DNA of 64,000 bases from NCBI GenBank assembly GCA_039720395.1, contig CM077820.1:52195666-52259665 (forward strand), read 5' to 3'. This stretch comes from Liquidambar formosana. Lineage: Eukaryota; Streptophyta; Magnoliopsida; Saxifragales; Altingiaceae. Shown piece after piece: positions 47,450-58,599 of this stretch. The position numbers were made by a program, and so were the translations under genes. The notes below the pieces were generated by a model. The model saw nothing but the letters and a program-made list of their open reading frames with translations, was not told the origin of the DNA and searched no databases. The first letter of the stretch is position 1. Each line of letters begins with the position of its first letter.

Positions 47450-48408
47450 GATTTCTATGGTCATAATTTGCAAACTTCCCTGCAATTATGTTTTCTTTCA
47501 TGGTGTAGATGAACACCTTATTTTATTTTATCACTTTTTGACTTTGGAGATCTTATAATTGCAATGAATATTACTCTACGAATTTGAATTCCATATATTA
47601 TCGCATATTTGTTTGATGGTCTTTTTAGTAGTTCGATATTATTGAATGATTTTATGGATATTACTATGTTGATTGTCATAAACATGTATCTTGTTCCATG
47701 TTAGTAATTCATTTTCATAGTTGCAGTTACTTTATGGATCGAAATGAAGATATTGAAAGAGATGAGGAGTTTAATGCACTTGTGGTGGCGGGTTGTACTG
47801 CAGCAGTTTTATATTTCAACAATTTCATATCTAAGGAACCATGTAGGGATTCTACATATAGTGGGAGAAAGTTTCTCATGGATATTATGTATGGAAATGA
47901 TACGCGCTGTCATGAACAATTTAGAATGGAAAAGCACGTATTTAGGAGCCTTTGTAAAACTTTGAAAGATAACTATGGATTGACAGAGAGTCGAGATGTA
48001 GGTGTGGATGAGCAAGTAGCAATGTTTCTCAACGTACTTGGGCATAATTTGGGAAATAGGATGATTCAAGAACGATTCCAATGTTCAGGTGAAACGGTCT
48101 CTAGGCATTTTCATGCAGTTTTAAAAGCTGTCATGCGTTTATCCATGGACATAATAAAACCACCCACTTCGTATAATGAGGTTCGAAAATACATTCGACG
48201 AAATCCTAAATATTGGCCACATTTTCAGGTGATAGGGTATTTCCGTATGATATTTTATTTTGCAATATTTATACTTTTAATTGGTTATCTCATATAGAAT
48301 AAATAATATTTTTTTTATTAGGACTACATTGGAGCAATTGATGGGACCCACATTCAAACAGTCCTTCCAATAGACAAGCAAGTTCCATTTATTGGCCGGA
48401 AGGGATAT

Positions 48409-49686
48409 TGTCACGACCCGAAAATAGGCTATGACGTGTCAATAGAAAGAAAAATAAATAAAATGAAGTTCAAGGATGGTTTATGATAAAATTTTTAGCT
48501 TTATAAAATATTTTTAGAAAATCCGGCATGGTCCTGTCTGAAAATAGGACATACCAAGTTCTCGACAGTTTAAACCTGTTCAATTTAAAATCAAAATCAT
48601 TCAACCATCCACAACAGGTAATTAATTAAGCTGGCATACTAGTTCTCACATAGTTCTATTGTCAATACAAGCAGTGTATAATACAATAAGTCTGTCTAAA
48701 TAATATACAAGCCATAAAATTGTGAAATACATCTGCACAACACCCATAATGCAATGCATATTCTAAGTCCGATGTGATGCCTCCTCATAAGAGTCATCCT
48801 TACTTTGCTCAAGGTCTGCAAAAGGTTTTGAAAATAGGCGTGAGTATAAACTCAGTAGTATACATTTTTCAAGATTGTATATCAAGGTTTGAAAACCATT
48901 ATGAACAATTAAATAAAAGGAGGTAATAAGGGGTGCATATCACAATTTTAAAACAAGTACAGGAGAACATGAAAGTCATTCATAACATAAATCCGCCATA
49001 TCTGGCAATTCATAACATCATCAGTCTTTTAAACTGAATAATCCTCCCCAGGTCATGCGGGGCCCTCGCGCGCGGAAATGAGAGGAAACACTATGGATCC
49101 CTATATGGGTCCAGAAAGTAACCTCATCTTGAGGAAACACTATGAATCCTACATGGATCCAGAAAGTAACCTCATTTCGGGAACACTACGGTCATTAAGA
49201 CCGGAAAGTACCCCTTATCATCACATCCATTTTTATTTATAATTTTAGAAAGAAAATGGATTTCCAACACTTATATAAAAATGACCCTTAAATAGTCCAT
49301 TACAAGGATTTAACAAATAGGTTTTCAAAATCAAATCATTGTATTCCAAATCATATGAGGGTATGCAAAACAACACCAATATAACTAAATAGGGCATAAA
49401 CAAAACCCTAATTTCTCAAATATATGAATTATTAAGAAACTCAAACCCCAATCCCATGTAAACATGTATCATATCATGTAAACATGCTAAAAACCCATAA
49501 TAATATAACAAATCATGCATACAATGGTTTACAACCATGAAAAATGCACCTACCTCACAAATGGTAGCTAGAAACGTGAATCTAAGGGTGTACACGTGTA
49601 GATCAGGGTGGAAATCACAAGATCCATACGTTGTGGGGTCGGACCCGAGCTCCCGTGGTCACGTTCCTCACCGTCGAGCTCCTCTT

Positions 49687-49717
<31 letters not shown>

Positions 49718-50481
49718 TCTCTTTCCTTTTTTGCCGAAAAATGGGTAGGAAACCCATTAGGAATGGGTTTAATAAGGGAAAGTGGGGGTAAAATCGTCAA
49801 ACAAGCCTTTTTTAAAACTATCTGCCGACACTTTCAGACGGCTGACAAGTATTTTCAGCCGGCTGAAAATGCCCAACGCAAAATAATGCTCTCTGAAATT
49901 TTCAGTCGGCTGACATGAACTTTCAGCCGGCTGAAAATTGTCTTTCAGACGGCTGACATGAACTTTCAGCCGGCTGAAAATTGTCTTTCAGACGGCTGAA
50001 ACATGTTTCAGCCGTCTGAAATATACAGACAGCAGAAAATAGACAGTTAGTCAGGCCATTCTCCATCAGCACAGACCTCAGCCTTATTTTCATCCAAAAC
50101 ATTTAAGTAATCTTCTTCATTCTTATATTATCCTTTTACTTTAAGTTATTTAATGAAAATAAGCAAATAACCCCCCATTTGAATCCAAATAAAATATCAG
50201 AAAAATCAAATTCCAAGTATATCAAAATCTCATTTCCAAGTTTTAGTACAAAATCTGTCGCCCGACAGATTTTCCTAAAACAAACATGTGAGGAACCCAA
50301 TCCAAACATGCTAATAAAATCCCATAAAATCACAGAAGTCTTATAATATTATAAACTTCTATTACCGCCAAAAATTATCTTTAGAAACAAAGATTTACGA
50401 AAATTCACTTTTTCCCCACACTTAGCCAAATTTCAGCAGCTTAAACCTTTAATACCTTACTTTCAAATCACGGGTGTTACA
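48409..50481. mobile_element. Solo-LTR-like insertion, 2073 bp
   Basis: Starts TGTCACGACCCG, ends CGGGTGTTACA (TG...CA), with a perfect 5-bp duplication gatat (48404-48408 and 50482-50486). No coding domains, second LTR, primer site or polypurine tract seen, so a solo LTR of a long-LTR element (probably Ty3/gypsy) is the best reading. Contains a CT microsatellite (49679-49717) and a cluster of palindromes (49833-50020). Confidence 0.8.
49833..50020. repeat. Cluster of eight palindromic TTCAG(N)CGGCTGAA motifs
   Basis: Motifs start at about 49833, 49854, 49901, 49922, 49944, 49965, 49987 and 50006. The core alternates between ttcagccggctgaaa (perfect palindrome) and ttcagacggctga. Spacing of successive motifs is close to 21-22 bp for most pairs. 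Confidence 0.85.
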
Positions 50482-51838
50482 GATATTGTACCCAAAATGT
50501 GATGGCAACTTGCTCATTTGACATGTGCTTCACATTTGTTTGGGCTGGTTGGGAGGGTGCAGCCCATGACACTCGTATTTTTTTAGAAGCCCTTCGTTGG
50601 CCAGATTTGAATTTTCCTAAACCTATTGGGAGTGCGTTTTTTTTTTTCTTTCTTTCGATTTTATTTTGTGACTTACTATTCATATTTGAAACTCATGAAT
50701 CTTTATTAACAATTCCAGGAGAATATTACCTTGTTGATGCGGGGTATCCTAATATGAAAGGATATTTAGCACCATATAAAGGAGAATGATACCACCTCCC
50801 AGATTTTCGTCGAGGTAGTCAAGCGAGGGGACCACGAGAGTTATTTAACCAAGCGCACTCATTGTTAAGAAGTGTTATTGAGCGTTCCTTCGGTGTTTTG
50901 AAAGCTAGATGGCAAATTCTATCCAAAATGCATCCCTATGAATATGATACACAAGTGGACATTGTTGTTGCATCAATGGCTTTACACAATTTTATAAGGC
51001 GGGAAGCAATTGCTGATGAAGAGTTTCGTATATATGATGAAAATCAAGATTATATACCTCTTCGAGCATCAAACATTAATTTGTTTGGAAATGATGTGGA
51101 AGATGACAATGAAATGGGAGCAGTGCGTGATTCTATTGCTAGTCAGATTAGGGGCTAAATGTTTGGTGTGCGATTCTTTTTGGGCATCCTTTTTTTTTTA
51201 GTTAGTTTATTTGATGTTGGTGATTTTAGACACATTTATATTATTGATGTTAGTGACTTTTTATAATTCTATACTTTTGATGGTGTTTGTAACATTGATA
51301 TTTTCGAACACGTTATATTAATGACACTAATGTGGATTTGAAAAAACTTACATGTAAATATCTCGTATTTATTTGTAAGCAAATTAATGTGAAGAATTGT
51401 TAAATTTTGAGTGATTCAGTAGTGAGATACCAAGCAGAGAGATAAACACCTTTAAAAAGGGCATTACAGTCAAATTCAGGGTTAGAAGTGCTTCAACAAT
51501 GATGTTACCAAACAGATAAAAAGCACTTCTTGCATCAGAAGCTCTTCTATGTGTTCAGCAACCAAACACTGTCAAACCTCTTTACAATAACCTCTTCTCT
51601 ACGTAGATCTTTTCAGAAAAGTACTTCGTTACAAGTTACAGCTGCACCAAACGGGCCCTTACACATGTTGAACAATTTTATATTAAATAAAAAGATATGT
51701 CTCTATTTTTATGAGCCCCCGTAAACGTTAGCCAACATTTGCTCCTAAAGTATATCTTCCGTTTCAAATGGTACCGTCAAACCAACGTTATCTCACTCCT
51801 TTGAACCGTATCTATATCTGTATATCTATCTAATATAT

Positions 51839-52016
51839 GGGTAATGCTAGCTTGTTCCGAACTTTACTCTACACTTTGCTCTACTATATATGTGTTATTA
51901 AAAGGGTTTCAATTTTTAAGATTTAATCATATCAGTGTGTCCCACAATTTTATCCTCTCAAATGCACATAGTAGAGCATAGTATAGAGCAAAGTGCGGGG
52001 CAAAGTAGCATTATCC
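51839..52016. mobile_element. Foldback MITE, GGGTAATGCTA ends
   Basis: GGGTAATGCTAGCTTGTTCC and inverted GGATAATGCTACTTTGCCCC. Inner arms share 'actttgctctactat'. Flanks are AT-rich and no clear target duplication is seen. Possibly MULE-derived. Confidence 0.7.
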
Positions 52017-52221
52017 ATAATAATATATATATATATCATGGAGGATGATTGCCTGTTTTAATGCCACGTGGAAATTCTGTGTGTTTTTTTTTTTTTTTTT
52101 TCCTTTTGTTAGGGAGCTATTGGTTCCACAATTCTACTTCCACTCCACCCCCCTCTCTCTCAATGTCTTCTCTCCTAATAATGATAGTACCTACGTACCC
52201 ATGACTTCTACTTTCTCCCAC

Positions 52222-52392
52222 GAGAAAAACTTCCATGTAACTGTGATAGGGTCAGGTGGTATCACAAGCCAATGGAAGCCTTGTAAAGTGGGATTGTCAG
52301 TGTATTTTTTGGCCCCACAATCCCACTTTGCAAAGCCCCCATTGACTTGTGATACCACCTGGCCCTATCACAGTTACATGGAAGTGTTTCTC
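52222..52392. mobile_element. MULE-like foldback MITE, 171 bp
   Basis: GAGAAAAACTTCCATGTAAC and inverted GAGAAACACTTCCATGTAAC. The 9-bp duplication ttctcccac is at 52213-52221 and 52393-52401. Nearly complete hairpin. Relatives at 63226-63401 and (one arm) 41722-41830. Confidence 0.9.
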
Positions 52393-52747
52393 TTCTCCCA
52401 CGTAATCGTGATCACAGATTCTTTGCCTCTTCTCCTCTCCTTCGTTCACTCACTTCCTTTTTTTTTTTTTTTTTTTTTTTGGCACATTCGTTCACTTACT
52501 TCAGCCATGGAAGAGTTCCCACGTTTCCATGGAAGCATACCAACTCAGGGGGAAAAAAAAAATTTTACAAAAAAAAATGCTAAAGCAAATCCAACCTAAG
52601 CGTAGAATTTTTTTCCCCCTTAGATTCATAGCTCAATACAAGAAAAAATTAAAAATCAAATCAAATTTTTTTCACCTTTTGCTATGATGATTCAACTACG
52701 TACACAGAAACAAGAAGCCATCAGGTACGACATAAGAGGTGGACAAT

Positions 52748-53025
52748 CACGGACAGAACTAGGATTTCATCTTCAGGCCAAAATATGAACAAAAAAATTT
52801 AAACCATTCAAAAATGAGAAATATAATAAGTTTCAACATAAAATTAATATGAAAAATAAAACTAGTAAAGGATTTGGTTTTGGGAGGGGCCAAATATAAT
52901 TTTTAAGCCAAATTTTATACTTAAATAGTTATGTCTACATATATATTTTACAAAAAAAAAAAAAAAAAAAATGGAGCGGGGAGGGGGCCGATGGCCCCCT
53001 TTGGTCTATACATGGCTCCGTCCCT
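52748..53025. mobile_element. Decayed hAT-like MITE
   Basis: CACGGACAGAACTAGG and inverted CAGGGACGGAGCCATG ends around an A-rich interior with 'ggggccaaa' and 'ggccccc' blocks. No matching duplication found. Confidence 0.45.
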
Positions 53026-53178
53026 GTGTATAGTGTGAGGGTTTTAGCCAGCATGAAGGAGATTGACTATGGAGATCTAAAATCTTTGTTCTGCCTAAGG
53101 GTCCAAAATCTACATTGCGGAGTTGAGGTCCAAAAACCCCATGGTCTGGAGTATTCTTTTAGAACCTGCATTTAAAAA

Positions 53179-53373
53179 GGGTTTTCTTAACATGTGCCCT
53201 AAGTCACATGTTAGGCTGCAATTAATAGTCAATCAGTGCATGGAAAAATGTGTTTTCACAGTTTTTCAAGTAACTTTCACCATTTACAATGCATTTTTAT
53301 TATTTATAATGCGATAATTAAATCATTAATTGCAGCTTAACATGTGCCCTTAGGACACACGTTAAAAAAACCC
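53179..53373. mobile_element. MULE-like foldback MITE, 195 bp
   Basis: GGGTTTTCTTAACATGTGCC and inverted GGGTTTTTTTAACGTGTGTC. The 9-bp duplication atttaaaaa/ttttaaaaa has one mismatch. Same family as 11922-12125. Confidence 0.75.
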
Positions 53374-53403
53374 TTTTAAAAATTTATTGTAAAAAAGAAG
53401 TAA

Positions 53404-53830
53404 TGTTTTGTTTTACTCCATCCGTTCCTAAATAAGTGGACTACTTTCTTTTTTGGGATGTTTCAAAACTATTATCATGTTTCAAAAGTCATTGGTTCCT
53501 TTTGATTCATTTCCTAAGATACCCTTAAAAAGGTATTCTCTTTTTTCTTTTTTTTTTTCTTTTTTTTAATGTTTTGCACACTTGGAGGGCAAAATTGGAA
53601 TATCAAAACATATGCATTGATGTGAAAGCATTTAATAGGGTTTTCTTAGAAAACGTGTTTTTTCAAAGGAAACGGTTAATTTGAAACGAATGGAGTATGT
53701 GAGAGATAAAGAAGTGCAATCAAAGAATACTTTGTTTGCATTTATTAGGAGGGAGAAAAAATGAGGATACAGAAAGAGACAGTTTGTGTGTGAGAGGGAG
53801 AAGTCCAAGAGAGGTAATGCTTTCTTTTAT
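53404..53830 (+). repeat. Dispersed repeat, partner of 58815-58950
   Basis: gtaatgttttgttttA ... gagagataaagaagtgcaat ... gggagaaaaa ... gtgtgtgagag ... gaagtccaa recur in the same order at 58815-58950. There the Stowaway insert (53416-53695) is absent. Confidence 0.75.
53416..53695. mobile_element. Stowaway-like MITE
   Basis: CTCCATCCGTTCC and inverted CTCCATTCGTTTC ends with TA at 53414-53415 and 53696-53697. Empty site in the repeat at about 58830. Confidence 0.85.
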
Positions 53831-53860
53831 ATGAGCTCCTATTTATATGAGCTCCTATAA

Positions 53861-55420
53861 GAGTATCTCCAAGGGTAAGCTATATGGTGTGCTATTGCTA
53901 TATTATAGCATTTAACACAAGTTGGGATGTTCCAATGGTGTGCTAAATATAACAATAGCTCACCCTTGTGCTATATTTGGCACAAAGGTGAGCTATTGCT
54001 ATATTTGCCATGTCAACTTTTCCTCCCTTTCTCAACAATCAAACACACCAACAACTTCTTTTCATCCATTTTTCTTCTAAAATTTTATCAATAACCAAAC
54101 AACCCATAAATAAATACAATATTTTCAAAAATAATATTGAAATCTTATATATTAAAAAAAAAAAAAAGTCAGAAAACATACCCTTTTTAAAACTCATTTA
54201 TCCCACTCAAGCAACATTCCATTTGATCCACGATATACCTCATTCACTATCTTACAAGACCTTAAATCTGTGGAAAGAGTTGAAGTTGTGGCAAAAAATA
54301 ACACACTACGTTTATTTGTATCATTGGAGCACATTGTGTTAAATTATAGCATTTGGCATTATAATATGTGCTAAAATAGTAATAGCACACCTAATAGGGA
54401 GGGCCTATTTCCACACCCTTTTTTGCTTATCCACACCCTTTCAGGGCAACTTTGTCATTTCCCTTCTCTTCCTTTTCCTTCCCCTTCCCTCTCTTCTCCC
54501 CTCTTCATTATTAGTTCGCCCAAACCTTGGTCATCTCCCATCCCTCCGACGACACCATCAACCCACACACACCTATTATGAATTTATATAAAAAGAAAAA
54601 TCAAATCGAGGAGAAGGATTATCTTTTGCACAAGCCCTATTTCCATATCCATTTCTCACTGGGGTCGCTTTCTTCAACTTTTTACTTGATGAGGGCTTTA
54701 GATTTTTGGTCACTTGTGAGCTTGGGTTTTCATTTCCCACTATAATGGATCGAACTTGGAAATTCACACTTTATTTGATAGATAATCAAATGCACGTAGT
54801 AAACTATTTGAAGAAAAGACTGATTGGACGGTGGAAGATGGTGGGCAAACACATACCTTTTCACCATTTTAATGTGAAAAATAGAAATTGCAGGTGTAAT
54901 TATATGTATGTGTGTGTGTGTTTGTGTTTATATGCAAATGTTCTCAAACTTTAGTGAAGGGAAAAATCAATGGCAATGATAACCAGCACCACCAGTACAG
55001 GTTTGTAACAAATGATATTGGAAGCCATCCCTAAGGCTGGTCTCAATAGATCTAGAGAGGGTAGCACTAATTATTTTGAGTTTTTTTCTTTATAGACCCG
55101 TAATCTCTAGAGGGTGCAACAGTCTTTGCCGGGGAGAGACCAGTGAATGGGATGTGACCAAGGGTTGGATGAACCATTCTCCTCCGTTAATGTTTTTTTT
55201 TTTTTGCCTCCTTCAGTGAACAAACAGGGCTGTGCTACTTCTACCTTATTTCTGCCAGAGAAAGAAGAGAAAAAAAATAGAAAAAGGAAGAAGAAAGGAG
55301 AGAGAAGGGAAAGGAAGAGAAGTTAAATGACAATGTTGCCTATGGGAGGGTGTGGATAAGCAAAAAAAGATGTGGAAATAGGCCTCCCACCAAATATAGC
55401 TCACATGACTAGAGATGCTC
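53861..55420. mobile_element. Tourist-like MITE split by a nested element
   Basis: GAGTATCTCC left and GAGATGCTC right, with TAA on both sides (53858-53860, 55421-55423). Interior 'gctatattt' motifs as in 59360-59548. The 992-bp element at 54397-55388 lies inside it. Confidence 0.75.
54397..55388. mobile_element. Nested transposon with inverted repeats of about 60 bp, MULE-like, 992 bp
   Basis: GGGAGGGCCTATTTCCACAC and inverted GGGAGGCCTATTTCCACATC; similarity continues inward through TGCTTATCCACACCC and TGTCATTT. Flanked by acctaata/accaaata (one mismatch). No transposase. Short open frames (54527-54745, 54706-54954) have no domain. Confidence 0.75.
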
Positions 55421-55423
55421 TAA

Positions 55424-57143
55424 AAGGAAAGGTTTTTGTGGTTGATCTTCCAAAGCAAAACGACAGCTGCTATCAACCCAAATGTAGCACCGTTAAACGA
55501 CGCCGTTTTGTGCCTTCTTAGATCCTTGCGCTTTCCTGCTTCATCTGTCGGTTCTGCGTCCTCTCCGCCTCCACAAGAACACCCAACATCAGAATGTGTG
55601 GGCAGGGTTTATCTCAATCCACCGACTCCCCCTCGTACCTTCCTTCTTTCTCATTTTCAGATTGAATTTCAGAAAAAGTGCGAGCTTCCATTTCTCGGTT
55701 TCGTTGGTGCAGGTTGGATCTCTGTCTTTATTTTGATGATTTTCCTCTCACATATACATGATTTTCCTCTGATCCGTCTGTCTTGCTTGGGGAACGTAGC
55801 CATTTCTCGGTTTTGTCGGTGCAGGTTGGTTCTCTCTCCTTATTTTGATGATTTTCTTCTCATATGTACATGATTTTCCTCTCATCCGTTGGGCATATAT
55901 TCTTGTCTTGAAGGTCTGTTCGTCTACTTCTGAGGCTCCAAGGGAAGCCTTTAGGTGTCATTAGGCATCCTTGAAAATGATGGGAAAGAATACACAGTCC
56001 CGTCTCATATTTTGAAGAATTATTTTATATGTGGTTTTTAAAATTCTAATAATCTTCTTGAACAACTATAGACTCTGACCACCCGTTCGTTGGGTTTGGA
56101 TATTTGGAGAAAAAGATCTGTGATCAGAGGTTTTGGGCGATCCGAGGTTTTAGAGGGCTTTGATTTCGTCTCTACGGGTTGGTTCTCTCATTCTCTCCTT
56201 AATTTTCTCTTTGATTTTTTGTTTGACTTGCTGACAAAATCCTCTGCATGTAGTGTTTGTTTGGTGAGAAAATGGAGGGAAACTGAAAGGGTTGGGTCGT
56301 CCGTTTGGTTACACAAAAAATCTGACAAAATACTCTTCATGTTGTGCTTGTTTGGTGAGAAAAAGTGAGGTGAACTAAGAATTGGGCCTTCGGTTTTAGA
56401 TTTGGTCGTCTGGATGGCTATTGCATCATGTTAGGATCCATTTTTTTGGGCTTCAATTCTAATTGCAGGGAGTGGGGAAACTTGAAAGCAAGATCAAAGG
56501 ATTCGGCTTCATCGCGATCACATAGTTGGGGCCAGCGGGAGGTGAGAAAGAAATCTCTAATCCTCTTTGTTCAACGATAAATGTTAATTATGACTGCAAT
56601 TTCTAATTTTCCGTGGTGCTATTTCCAATGTTATTTGTTTTGTGGCAGATGTATGCTTGTGGTTATTTGTTATGCCTTGCCATCATTTCTGTTTATATGT
56701 GAATGATAGTGGTAGTTTACTTCTCCCTTTTCTTGTCTTTTTGCCTTTTACCTTTCCTTTTTCTTTTTCCTTTTGTATAATGGTTGTTGTATACTACTTG
56801 CTTATTCGTCTAAACGATTGATGACCAGTTGACCACCTATTTTTTAAAATTGTGTGATTGAATGAATCATTGCTCTAAATGTTTTGTTCTAATTATTTGG
56901 TAATTTATTGAGTCTCGATCTGGTACTTTAGTGGCCATGTGAAACTGTGATCGGCTGATAGGTTTGTGAAAAAAATTAAAACCCAATCTGATCTGAAATC
57001 CCGCCCCCCCCCCCCCCCCCCCTTCTTTTTGCTTTTGTTTTTGCCGGTGAAAATGGCACCGTTTGAAGATGCATTTCCAATTTTCCATCCCCCCCTAACG
57101 GCATTACCGAATCTGCAGATGGAAGTGCATCTTCAATCCCAGC
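55424..57143 (+). other. Unresolved region, possible 5' part of a decayed gene
   Basis: Starts with 'aaacgacgccgttttg' (55495), a motif often found upstream of plant genes, followed by an open frame (55436-55873) with no domain. A segment of about 105 bp (55688-55797) with 'ggtttcgttggtgcaggttgg' and 'ttattttgatgattttc' is repeated in tandem at about 55798-55893. Another weak repeat (gacaaaat.ctc..catgt.gtg) is at 56233 and 56323. A poly-C tract is at 57003-57022. I cannot assign a product. Confidence 0.35.
57003..57022. repeat. Poly-C tract
   Basis: About 20 consecutive C. Confidence 0.9.
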
Positions 57144-57151
57144 CGTTGAAG

Positions 57152-57926
57152 CAGGGCCGGCCCTGACTTTTTGGAGGCCCCAAGCGAACTCAAAAAATGA
57201 GGCCCCTTATACTTATTCACACACCAAAAAAAGTAATATATTTCTACATACTCAATTTTTTTTTTCTAGTATCACTCAAAGTTTTCTTGCCTATATAGTT
57301 ACTAATATTTGCTTATATAAATGAAGGTAACAAAAAATCATTACAAGAACTTCAAAAGCTATAATTCATACTTCTTGCTTCATAACTTAGCAAAATTCAA
57401 CAATTCAGCAAAAAAAAAAAAAAAAGAAGGAAAGAAAGAAAGAGAGAAGATTTAAGAGTGATTGAGTGAAAGACAAAAAGATTTAACACGGAATAACACC
57501 TTAGAGAGACTGAGAGAGGCGAGAGAGGTGTGAGAGGGAGAGAAGCTGTGAAGCCGTGAAGGGAGAGAGGTCAAGCCGTAAAGGGGGAGTGACTTGTGAG
57601 GGATTGAGAGAGAAGATAGATATTTTTTTTTAGGTTTTGACTTTTTAGATCTAACTCCACCTTTTAGATCTGATTCCATCGATTTGTTCAAGTGATGCCT
57701 TTTAGTTTTTGTTTGGGTAATTGTGTTTTAGACTTATTCTTTGGGCTGCTGGACTTGGGCCCTTATATTTGTTTTTAGGGCCTTATTCACAATCATTACA
57801 TTTTTTTTTTTCTTTTGGGCTAACTCAATCACAGTTATCACATTTGCTGCTGGGGCCCCTTTTTTCATCCAAAAAAGTGGTGCCCTAAGCGACCACATTG
57901 AAAAATTATAGTCAGGGCCGGCCCTG
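57152..57926. mobile_element. hAT-like non-autonomous transposon, 775 bp
   Basis: The 8-bp duplication cgttgaag is at 57144-57151 and 57927-57934. Ends CAGGGCCGGCCCTGAC and inverted CAGGGCCGGCCCTGAC (15-16 bp perfect). Same family of ends as 25535-26142. No transposase. Confidence 0.93.
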
Positions 57927-58397
57927 CGTTGAAGGAACTGCTGTCCACGTGGCCTCCATCGCGCGGCTACTGGAGCGACTAGTATTAGGGGCTTACTAGA
58001 GCAAATCCAAATCCAATCAGCTGATAGGTTTATGAAAAAAATTAACTACAGCAGACTAAAATAGAAAAAGGTTACAAGATTGAGTATCATTATTTCTCTT
58101 TTGAGATTTTAGATAATTAATCCCTAACCGTTGCCGGCTGGAATACGGAAAAAGGTCCGCTTCCATTGAAGTTCTGGTTTTCTTTTATTTTGTGCCATGG
58201 AGTCGAGGTAAATTTCTTCATTACTTTCTCAATTTTTCTGTCCCCTTTCCCAATTTTAGTTTTTGTTATATAATTTCTAATTGCTATTGCATTGTAGGTT
58301 GAATTTGTATCTTCCTTTTTTTTTTTGTTAATAAACCCTTCTTGTTCTTATACTTCTTTTTCCCCCCACTTTTTTGAAAAAAAAAAAAATTTTGCAG

Positions 58398-58597
58398 GTG
58401 GGAGAATACCAGTGTGCATACAAGGTTAGACTTGTTTGATGAGATAAATCTACGGTTTTTCTTTTTTATTGAAGACTGTATGTACATATCCTGTCTTTAT
58501 GTCACTATCAGCTTTTAATTTCCATTTTGTCTAGATTTCTAAAGGGCTTTTGGAGAAGTATGGCCCTGAGAGGGTTGTTGGAAGCCTAATGACAGAG
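58398..58597 (+). pseudogene. Pyruvate dehydrogenase E1-beta gene fragment
   Basis: Two exon-like pieces with correct splice borders: 58398-58424 (TTTGCAG| VGEYQCAYK |GTTAGA) and 58535-58597 ([33 protein letters not shown]). They match the E1-beta stretch (E)[30 protein letters not shown] of the mitochondrial pyruvate dehydrogenase complex, which uses thiamine diphosphate to decarboxylate pyruvate. G to C in VGEYQ(G)A and SLM for TPI are departures from conserved residues. The next block (GFTGIG) is missing and a stop follows at 58613. No earlier or later exons are recognisable, so it is a relic or a captured fragment. Confidence 0.75.
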
Positions 58598-58599
58598 GT

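Larger units (their letters stand above)
47734..51158 (+). pseudogene. Harbinger ORF2, DDE transposase, interrupted
   Basis: Exon A (47734-48228) has the N-terminal helical region (FRMEKHVFRSLCKTL, then CSGETVSRHFHAVLKAVMRL). Exon B (48322 on) carries the first catalytic D (IGAIDGTHIQ). It is cut after codon GGATAT by the insertion at 48409-50481 and resumes at 50487 (TQNVMATCSFDMCFTFVWAG, AHDTRIFLEAL). After an intron (50632-50718) comes the second D (YYLVDAGYPN), a TGA at 50787-50789, then the catalytic E (SVIERSFGVLKARW), ending at 51158. The DDE residues are all kept, so the breakage is fairly young. Confidence 0.92.
44648..51658 (+). mobile_element. PIF/Harbinger (Pong-like) DNA transposon, complete, with nested insertion
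   Basis: Ends GGGCCCGTTTGGTAGTGCGG and inverted GGGCCCGTTTGGTGCAGC. The 3-bp duplication TTA is at 44645-44647 and 51659-51661. Length 7011 bp, or about 4.93 kb once the inserted LTR-like element and its duplication (48409-50486) are removed. It carries both proteins the superfamily needs: a Myb/SANT-like ORF1 and a DDE transposase ORF2, on the same strand. Premature stops in both plus the insertion make it immobile by itself. Short direct repeats lie at about 44975-45062 and 45281-45325. Confidence 0.95.
51662..53178. other. Spacer with MITEs, no gene
   Basis: Contains MITEs at 51839-52016 and 52222-52392 and a decayed hAT-like piece at 52748-53025. The remaining sequence shows no coding signal; the open frame at 52045-52599 is a by-product of MITE sequence and poly-T. 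Confidence 0.6.

Noticed and set aside
49537..49918. Overlapping open frames inside the LTR-like element
   Set aside because: Generated by a CT microsatellite and the palindromic motifs; no domain.
52045..52599. 184-codon plus-strand frame
   Set aside because: Crosses a foldback MITE and two poly-T tracts.
55436..55873. 145-codon open frame starting near a CGACGCCGTTTTG motif
   Set aside because: Second half is a translated tandem repeat; no domain and no supported exon structure, so left as unresolved.
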